Origin: Anaeromyxobacter paludicola
Lineage (GTDB): Bacteria; Myxococcota; Myxococcia; Myxococcales; Anaeromyxobacteraceae
Assembly (NCBI RefSeq): GCF_023169965.1
Contig: NZ_AP025592.1
Location: 4,300,001-4,364,000 of the forward strand
Direction of reading: 5' to 3'
Length of the DNA: 64,000 nucleotides
The position numbers were made by a program, and so were the translations under genes. The notes beneath the pieces were generated by a model. It was not told the origin of the DNA. It did no database searches and saw nothing but the letters and a program-made list of their open reading frames with translations. Shown one piece after another: positions 57,106-64,000 of the stretch (its first letter is position 1; every line of letters starts with the position of its first letter).

Positions 57106-58766
57106 CACCCCTCCGCGAGCAGGCGCGCGTCCTCGGCGTCGGCGTCGCCCGTGAGATCTACCCCCTGGCGCGCGAAGCGGCGGGCGGCCGCGCCGGCGCG
57201 GGGGCCGAGCCCCTGGTCGAGGCACCACTGGGCGTGGGCGCAGAGGAGGGCCAGGGCCAGGGTGCGGCCGGCGGTCAGCGCGCAGGCGCGCGCCGGGGCC
57301 TCGCGCGGCGGCCGGCCCGGCGCGGGGGCGAGCCACGGTCCGAGCCGGTCGAGCGCGCGCGCCGCCGCCTCCACGGCGGGGCGGAGCGACGGGTCCCTGG
57401 CGGTGGCCAGGGCGCCGCGGACCTCCGCCGCGTAGGCGGCGCCCGCCCCGGGCTCGGCGAGCGCGCGCAGCGCCTCGAGCGAGAGGACGTTGGTGGTCCC
57501 CTCCCAGATCGGGAGCACCTGCGCGTCGCGCAGGAGCCGGGGCAGCCCGGTGTCCTCCACGTAGCCGGCCCCGCCGAAGCACTCCAGGGCCTCCGAGGCC
57601 ACCGCCACCGCCTGCTTGCCGGTGGTGAGCTTCACCACCGAGGTGAGGAGCCGGAAGAGGGCGCGCCCGGCCTCGCTCGCCGCCCCGGCCTCGCGGTGGC
57701 CGAGCAGCTCCACCGCGCGGAAGGCGAGGAGGAAGCCGGCCTCGAGCTCGGCCTCGAGCGCCGCCAGCGTCTCGGCGTGGAGCGGCTTCGCGAGCAGCGG
57801 GGCCCCGAAGGCCACCCGGCGCCGGGCGTAGTCGCGGGCCAGGGCCACCGCCCGGCGCATGCCGGCCACCGCGCCGACCGCGTTCCAGGTCCGGGTCACG
57901 TTGAGCATCGAGGCCATGTGCCGGACCCCGTCGGAGAGGCCGGCGACCGGCTCGGCCACGGCGCCCTCCAGGGAGAGCTCCGCCGTCGGGACCTTGCGCG
58001 TGCCGAGCTTGTCCTTGAGCCGGTTCAGGGCGACGCCGTTCGGCCGGCCGGCCTCGTCGCGCAGCTCGAGGTAGAAGAGGGCCAGCCCGCGGCCGCCGGC
58101 GGGCGCCCCCTCCGGCCGCGCCAGGGTGAGCGCCACCTCGGCGGTGGTGGCCGAGGTGAACCACTTCGTGCCCCAGAGCCGCCAGGCGCCGCCGTCGCGG
58201 CGCGCCACCGTCTCGGTGAGCCCCACGTCCGAGCCGCCGGTCCGCTCCGTCATCCACTGCCCGCTCGTCCACATCCGCTCGGGATCGCGGCTGGTGAGGC
58301 GCGGCACCGCCCGGTCCACGAGGTGGGCCGGGCCGAGGTCGAGCAGCGTGCGCGCGGCGCCGTCGGTCATGGCGAGCGGGCAGGAGTAGACGTCGAGCGA
58401 GGCGTCCACGAGGTAGACCTTCGCCATCTGTAGGACGCGCGACCACTCGCCGTAGCGCCGCTCGTAGGCCTCGGCGACGAGCCCGTGCCGGGCGGAGAGC
58501 GCCGCCGCCTCCCGCCAGAGCGGCGTGAGCTCGATCCGGTCCACGCGCCGGCCCCACGGGTCGAAGCTCACGAGGCGCGGCTCGTTCAGCCGGTCCGCCT
58601 GCTGGAAGGCGTAGAGGGCGCCGCCGCCGAGCTCGCCGAGCTGGCGCAGCTCCTCGTGTACCCCGCTGAGCATCCCAGCCGGGAGCCGCCGCGAGAGATA
58701 CTCTCGGAGCAGGGCGTCCTCGTCGAGCTGGTTCCCGAGCCGAGGCGCTTCCTGGAAGAAGGGCAT
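57105..58766 (-). CDS. AidB-like acyl-CoA dehydrogenase
   Basis: A 553-residue flavoprotein of the acyl-CoA dehydrogenase superfamily, of the AidB type. Typical stretches are QWMTERTGGSDVGLTETVAR (flavin-contact loop), RLWGTKWFTSATTAEVALTL, LKDKLGTRKVPTAELSLEGA, and ALECFGGAGYVEDTGLPRLLRDAQVLP followed by IWEGTTNVLSLEALR. AidB in enteric bacteria belongs to the alkylation response and binds DNA through its C-terminal domain; whether this protein does is unknown. It is translationally coupled (TGATG) to the cystathionine beta-synthase-like gene, an unusual partner. Confidence 0.9.
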   Translation of the reverse strand: MPFFQEAPRLGNQLDEDALLREYLSRRLPAGMLSGVHEELRQLGELGGGALYAFQQADRLNEPRLVSFDPWGRRVDRIELTPLWREAAALSARHGLVAEAYERRYGEWSRVLQMAKVYLVDASLDVYSCPLAMTDGAARTLLDLGPAHLVDRAVPRLTSRDPERMWTSGQWMTERTGGSDVGLTETVARRDGGAWRLWGTKWFTSATTAEVALTLARPEGAPAGGRGLALFYLELRDEAGRPNGVALNRLKDKLGTRKVPTAELSLEGAVAEPVAGLSDGVRHMASMLNVTRTWNAVGAVAGMRRAVALARDYARRRVAFGAPLLAKPLHAETLAALEAELEAGFLLAFRAVELLGHREAGAASEAGRALFRLLTSVVKLTTGKQAVAVASEALECFGGAGYVEDTGLPRLLRDAQVLPIWEGTTNVLSLEALRALAEPGAGAAYAAEVRGALATARDPSLRPAVEAAARALDRLGPWLAPAPGRPPREAPARACALTAGRTLALALLCAHAQWCLDQGLGPRAGAAARRFARQGVDLTGDADAEDARLLAEG

Positions 58767-58836
58767 GTCCAGTCTTCCTGTGGCCCGGCGCGGCGCGGCG
58801 GGAGCGAGAAATCGGGGAGAACCCTAGGAGGGGAGC

Positions 58837-60237
58837 ATGAAGAGCATCAACCCGGCCACCGGCGAGGTCCGGCGCACCTTCGACGAGCTGTCCGACGCCG
58901 AGCTCGAGCAGCGGCTCGCGCGGGCCGCCGAGACCTTCCCCGCCTGGCGCCGGGTGCCGTTCGCGGAGCGGTCGAGGCTCATGGCCGCGGCCGGCGCGCT
59001 CCTCGTGGCCGAGAAGGAGAAGCTCGGCCGGCTGCTCACGCTCGAGATGGGCAAGACCCTCGCCTCGGCGGTGGCGGAGGTCGAGAAGTGCGCCAGCGCC
59101 TGCCGCTACTACGCGGAGCACGCGGAGCGCCACCTCGCCGACGTGGACCTCTCCTCGGGCGACCTCCGGGCCTGGGTGCGCCACCTGCCGCTCGGCCCGG
59201 TGCTCGCGGTCATGCCCTGGAACTTCCCCTTCTGGCAGGTGTTCCGGTTCGCCGCCCCGGCGCTCATGGCCGGCAACGTGGGGCTCCTCAAGCACGCCTC
59301 CAACGTGCCCGAGTGCGCCCTCGCCATCGAGGACGTGTTCCGGCGGGCCGGGTTCCCGGCGGGCGCCTTCCAGACCCTGCTCATCGGCTCGAAGCGGGTC
59401 TCGCAAGTGATCGCCGACGGGCGGGTGGTGGCGGTGACGCTCACCGGCTCCGACGCCGCCGGCCAGCAGGTGGCCCGCGAGGCGGGCGAGGCGCTCAAGA
59501 AGGTGGTGCTCGAGCTCGGCGGGTCGGATCCGTTCGTGGTGATGCCGAGCGCCGACCTCGAGCAGGCGGTGAAGACCGGCGTCACCGCGCGGATGATCAA
59601 CAACGGCCAGTCCTGCATCGCCGCCAAGCGCTTCGTGGTGCACGCGGCGATCTACGACCGCTTCGTGGAGCGGTACGTGGAGCGGGTGAAGGCGCTGCGG
59701 GTCGGCGACCCCCTGCTGCCGGAGACCGACGTCGGCCCGCTCTCCACCGAGGCCGGCCTGCGGCAGGTGGAGCAGCAGGTGGACGACTCGGTGAAGGCGG
59801 GGGCGCGCTGCCTCTGGGGCGGGCGCCGGATCGAGGGGCGCGGCTTCTTCTACGCGCCCACGGTGCTCGCCGACATCCCGCCCGCGGCGCCGGCCTTCCG
59901 GGAGGAGGTGTTCGGGCCGGTGGCGCTCCTCTTCCGGGCGCGGGACCTCGACGACGCCATCCGCATCGCCAACGACACGCCTTACGGGCTCGGGTCGAGC
60001 GTCTGGACCCACGACGCGGCGGAGCGGGCCCGCTTCGTGGACGAGTTCGAGGCCGGGCAGACCTTCGTGAACGCCATGGTCGCCTCCGACCCGCGCATCC
60101 CCTTCGGCGGCGTGAAGCGCTCCGGCTTCGGCCGGGAGCTGGCGCGGCTCGGGATCCTCGAGTTCGTGAACCAGAAGACGGTGCTGGTGAAGGACGCGGC
60201 CGCTCAGCCGGCGAGGCCGGAGGCGGCCACCGAGTAG
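58837..60237 (+). CDS. NAD(P)-dependent aldehyde dehydrogenase (succinate-semialdehyde type)
   Basis: A 466-residue aldehyde dehydrogenase. It starts KSINPATGEVRRTF, has the cofactor-binding MPWNFPFWQVFRFAAPALMA, the catalytic Glu in LELGGSDPFVVM and catalytic Cys in NNGQSCIAAKRF, and the ending PFGGVKRSGFGRELARLGIL. The pattern is that of the short GabD/YneI group which oxidises succinate semialdehyde and related aldehydes. AGGAGGG lies just before the ATG. It is divergent from the AidB-like gene (70 bases) and overlaps the convergent DUF523 gene by 34 bases. Confidence 0.92.
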   Translation: MKSINPATGEVRRTFDELSDAELEQRLARAAETFPAWRRVPFAERSRLMAAAGALLVAEKEKLGRLLTLEMGKTLASAVAEVEKCASACRYYAEHAERHLADVDLSSGDLRAWVRHLPLGPVLAVMPWNFPFWQVFRFAAPALMAGNVGLLKHASNVPECALAIEDVFRRAGFPAGAFQTLLIGSKRVSQVIADGRVVAVTLTGSDAAGQQVAREAGEALKKVVLELGGSDPFVVMPSADLEQAVKTGVTARMINNGQSCIAAKRFVVHAAIYDRFVERYVERVKALRVGDPLLPETDVGPLSTEAGLRQVEQQVDDSVKAGARCLWGGRRIEGRGFFYAPTVLADIPPAAPAFREEVFGPVALLFRARDLDDAIRIANDTPYGLGSSVWTHDAAERARFVDEFEAGQTFVNAMVASDPRIPFGGVKRSGFGRELARLGILEFVNQKTVLVKDAAAQPARPEAATE

Positions 60238-61166
60238 CGGAGCGCGAGCGAGCCGGGGTAGGGGCCGAGCCAGCTCTGCTGCGCGAGGTAGCCCACCCCC
60301 TGGCGGCGGAGGTGGTGCTCCACCAGCACCAGCGGGACCGCCAGCGGGGCCTTGCCCGCCGCGTACTCGGAGAAGAGGCCGCCGAGCTCGCGCCGCTCCG
60401 CGGGGGTGAGCGCCGGGCTCACGTAGCCGGCCATGTGCTGGAGCGCGTTCACCACCCGGCCGCGGCTCGCCGGCACCGCGAGCGCCTCCGCGAAGAGCCG
60501 GCCGTACGCGTCCACCACGTCCTCGCGGCCGGCCCGGGCCACGAGCCGCCCGAGCCGGGTCACGTGAGCGGGGCTGTGTGCCATTAGCTGCAGCTTGTGA
60601 CGGGCGTGGAAGGCGACCAGCCGGCCCGGGTCGAGCCCCTCGGCGAGCGCGTCCTTCCAGCGCCGCAGCGCGAAGACCCGCTCCACGAAGCGCTCGCGCA
60701 AGGCCGAATCCTCGAGCCGCCCCTCCTCCTCGACCGGCAGCGCGGGCAGCCGCGCACGGAGCGCGCGGGCGAAGACGCCGGCGCCGTCCTTCAGCGGGAC
60801 GCCGCTCTCCCGGTAGACCCGCACCCGCTCCAGGCCGCACGAGGGCGAGTCCTTCTTGAGGACGAAGCCGCAGAGGTCCTCCTTCGCGAGCGCCTCGGCG
60901 CGGGCGGCGGCGAGCGACTCCATCGCCTCGGTGTGGTCCTGGCCGCTGCGCGGGGCGACGAGCCGCGGGCGCGACGGCAGCCCGACCAGCCGGAGCGTCT
61001 CGCGGGGCACGCCCAGGCCGAGCTCGAGCTCGGGGCAGACCGGCACCCAGTCCACGTGAGCGCCGAGGACGTCGGCGAGGAACCGGCTCCGCTTCTGGCC
61101 CCCGTCCCAGCGGACGTTGTGACCGAGCAGGCAGGCGCTGATACCGAGGCGGGGGCGGGAGCTCAT
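60204..61166 (-). CDS. DUF523-DUF1722 fusion protein (YbgA-like)
   Basis: A 320-residue protein with two domains. The N-terminal DUF523 (about 1-160) starts RPRLGISACLLGHNVRWDGG and contains DWVPVCPELELGLGVPRETL and LKKDSPSCGLERV, with three conserved cysteines that could bind a metal. The C-terminal DUF1722 (about 165-310) is helical with FVERVFALRRWKDALAEG, FHARHKLQLMAHSP and LTPAERRELGGLFSEYAAG, like E. coli YbgA. Such genes often sit with photolyase genes in light-response regulons, though no photolyase is nearby here. The message is probably leaderless: the promoter and four tandem 11-bp repeats end three bases before the ATG. Confidence 0.88.
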   Translation of the reverse strand: MSSRPRLGISACLLGHNVRWDGGQKRSRFLADVLGAHVDWVPVCPELELGLGVPRETLRLVGLPSRPRLVAPRSGQDHTEAMESLAAARAEALAKEDLCGFVLKKDSPSCGLERVRVYRESGVPLKDGAGVFARALRARLPALPVEEEGRLEDSALRERFVERVFALRRWKDALAEGLDPGRLVAFHARHKLQLMAHSPAHVTRLGRLVARAGREDVVDAYGRLFAEALAVPASRGRVVNALQHMAGYVSPALTPAERRELGGLFSEYAAGKAPLAVPLVLVEHHLRRQGVGYLAQQSWLGPYPGSLALRYSVAASGLAG

Positions 61167-61169
61167 GCC

Positions 61170-61209
61170 TTACTGGATAACGTCTGGACAATGACTGTGC
61201 AAACGTTGT

Positions 61210-61213
<4 letters not shown>
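61170..61213 (-). promoter_or_regulatory. Operator of four tandem 11-bp direct repeats with embedded promoter
   Basis: Minus-strand units in order are CTGAACAACGT (61203-61213), TTGCACAGTCA (61192-61202), TTGTCCAGACG (61181-61191) and TTATCCAGTAA (61170-61180): four consecutive 11-base units sharing T-[G/A]-N-[A/C]-C-A at positions 2-7. A -35 box TTGCAC (61197-61202) and a -10 box TATCCA (61174-61179) with 17-base spacing lie within them, placing the start of transcription at about the ATG. The layout resembles operators of CarH/LitR-type MerR photoreceptors; the regulator gene is not in the window. Unit 1 overlaps the glgX stop codon. Confidence 0.55.
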
Positions 61214-63354
<2,141 letters not shown>

Positions 63355-63458
63355 GCGGGCGATCCTCGTCGACGGCCGCGGGGGCGGCCGCCCCAGCTCA
63401 AGCTAGGACGGCCGGGCAGCCCCCGCAGGCGGCGCAGACGGCGCCCGGGCGGGACCGC

Positions 63459-64000
63459 CTACCGCCAGCCGGGGAACGGCCAGATGGGCTTCGCGCTCGC
63501 GAGGTCGGGCGGGTAGACCGTCACCTGCCGCCCCTGCTGGACCTGCTCGGCGAGCATGGGGTGACGGTTCTGGTTGGTGTAGCCGTTCCCGTCCACGAAC
63601 TTCACCTGGCCCATGATCCCGTTCCAGCTGCCCTGGTCGAGCGCGGCGCGGGTCTTCTCGCGGTCGCCGCCCGCCTGCGAGGCCGCCTCGGCGGCGATGA
63701 GGAGCGACACGTAGGCGCAGGCCGCGTGGTAGGTCGGCTCCTTCCCGAACCGCTTCTTGTACCGGTCGAAGAAGGCCTTGGCCCCCGGCCACTTCACGTC
63801 GTCGGTCCACTGCGTGCTCGAGAAGACCCCGTTCGACACGTCGCGCTCGCTCGCGAACTGCACGGTGGCGAAGCCGGCGCCGGCGCCGAGGAAGGCCTGC
63901 GGCGAGAGGCCGATCTCGCGCGACTGGCGCATGAGCAGGATGGCGTCGGCCACGTACGACACCATGAAGACGAGGTCCGGGCTCGCGGACTTCACCTTGG
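63459..64000 (-). CDS. ABC transporter substrate-binding protein (LivK-like), C-terminal part
   Basis: The last ~180 codons of a periplasmic-binding-protein type I domain; the gene's 5' part lies beyond the right edge. Recognisable stretches are PDLVFMVSYVADAILLMRQS, FDRYKKRFGKEPTYHAACAY, VSLLIAAEAASQAGGDREKT and GQVKFVDGNGYTNQNRHPML, the typical ending of branched-chain amino acid (LivK/LivJ) binding proteins, with QGRQVTVYPPDLASAKP near the C terminus. The cognate permease and ATPase genes would be expected nearby but are not in view on this side; the downstream gene is glgX. A GTG inside the frame near 63995 is not the true start. Confidence 0.88.
   Translation of the reverse strand, partial: KVKSASPDLVFMVSYVADAILLMRQSREIGLSPQAFLGAGAGFATVQFASERDVSNGVFSSTQWTDDVKWPGAKAFFDRYKKRFGKEPTYHAACAYVSLLIAAEAASQAGGDREKTRAALDQGSWNGIMGQVKFVDGNGYTNQNRHPMLAEQVQQGRQVTVYPPDLASAKPIWPFPGWR

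Noticed and set aside
55732-61191. A continuous minus-strand open frame of about 1,800 codons
   Set aside because: It spans the cystathionine beta-synthase-like gene, the AidB-like gene, the opposite-strand aldehyde dehydrogenase and the DUF523 gene. Only the part at 55732-57105 reads as a protein family; the rest is Arg/Pro/Ala-rich composition shadow.

Overview
This window is very GC-rich chromosomal DNA with dense genes, short intergenic gaps, many GTG and TTG starts and frequent 1-4 bp stop/start overlaps. Gene content (SufBCDSUT, a Ser/Thr kinase beside a PP2C phosphatase, NtrC-type regulation, LemA/TPM proteins, YcaO-TfuA, an ECF sigma factor) and base composition suggest a Myxococcota bacterium, most like Anaeromyxobacter. 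That assignment is inference from style and content. No phage, transposase, CRISPR array or tRNA gene was recognised.

Layout. 1-1111: 3' part of 23S rRNA, 5S rRNA and a strong terminator. 1361-7743: DoxX-like protein, ECF sigma factor, OB-fold lipoprotein, a RecQ without its winged helix, YaeQ, and an outer-membrane protein/lipoprotein pair. 7958-13756: complete suf iron-sulfur operon (sufB-C-D-S-U-T) with no regulator gene. 13749-15087: small unknown protein and a metallo-beta-lactamase-fold protein. 15089-20299 (minus): self-contained efflux operon (outer-membrane channel, MarR, FUSC pump, DUF1656, HlyD). 20370-23172 (minus): YcaO-TfuA-SUI1 operon. 23255-28977: M20 peptidase, glycogen phosphorylase, PAS histidine kinase. 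28919-31774: alkyltransferase-like protein, LemA, two TPM proteins, a 50-residue exported peptide and a patch of palindromic repeats. 32053-36045: radical SAM protein, XRE-cupin regulator and an APC permease with a sigma-54-like promoter. 36126-39370: ammonium transporter coupled to a Ser/Thr kinase, with a divergent PP2C phosphatase. 39333-40867: EamA transporter and glutathione transferase. 40983-48314: operon of DUF2760, two unusual Hsp70-like ATPases and an ABC-F ATPase. 48376-55651 (minus): Kup, PII, AmtB and an NtrC-type two-component pair. 55732-64000: cystathionine beta-synthase-like enzyme, AidB-like dehydrogenase, aldehyde dehydrogenase, DUF523-DUF1722 protein behind a tandem-repeat operator, GlgX and the end of a LivK-like binding protein.

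Themes. Nitrogen supply appears twice: a kinase/phosphatase-linked Amt, and an AmtB-PII operon directly downstream of a sigma-54 activator gene. Glycogen breakdown is represented by glgP and glgX. The strongest candidates for undescribed biology are the DUF2760/double-Hsp70/ABC-F operon, the YcaO-TfuA-SUI1 operon, the four-fold 11-bp direct repeat in front of the DUF523-DUF1722 gene, and a GC-rich palindromic repeat family that lies between genes and also, in frame, inside two genes.
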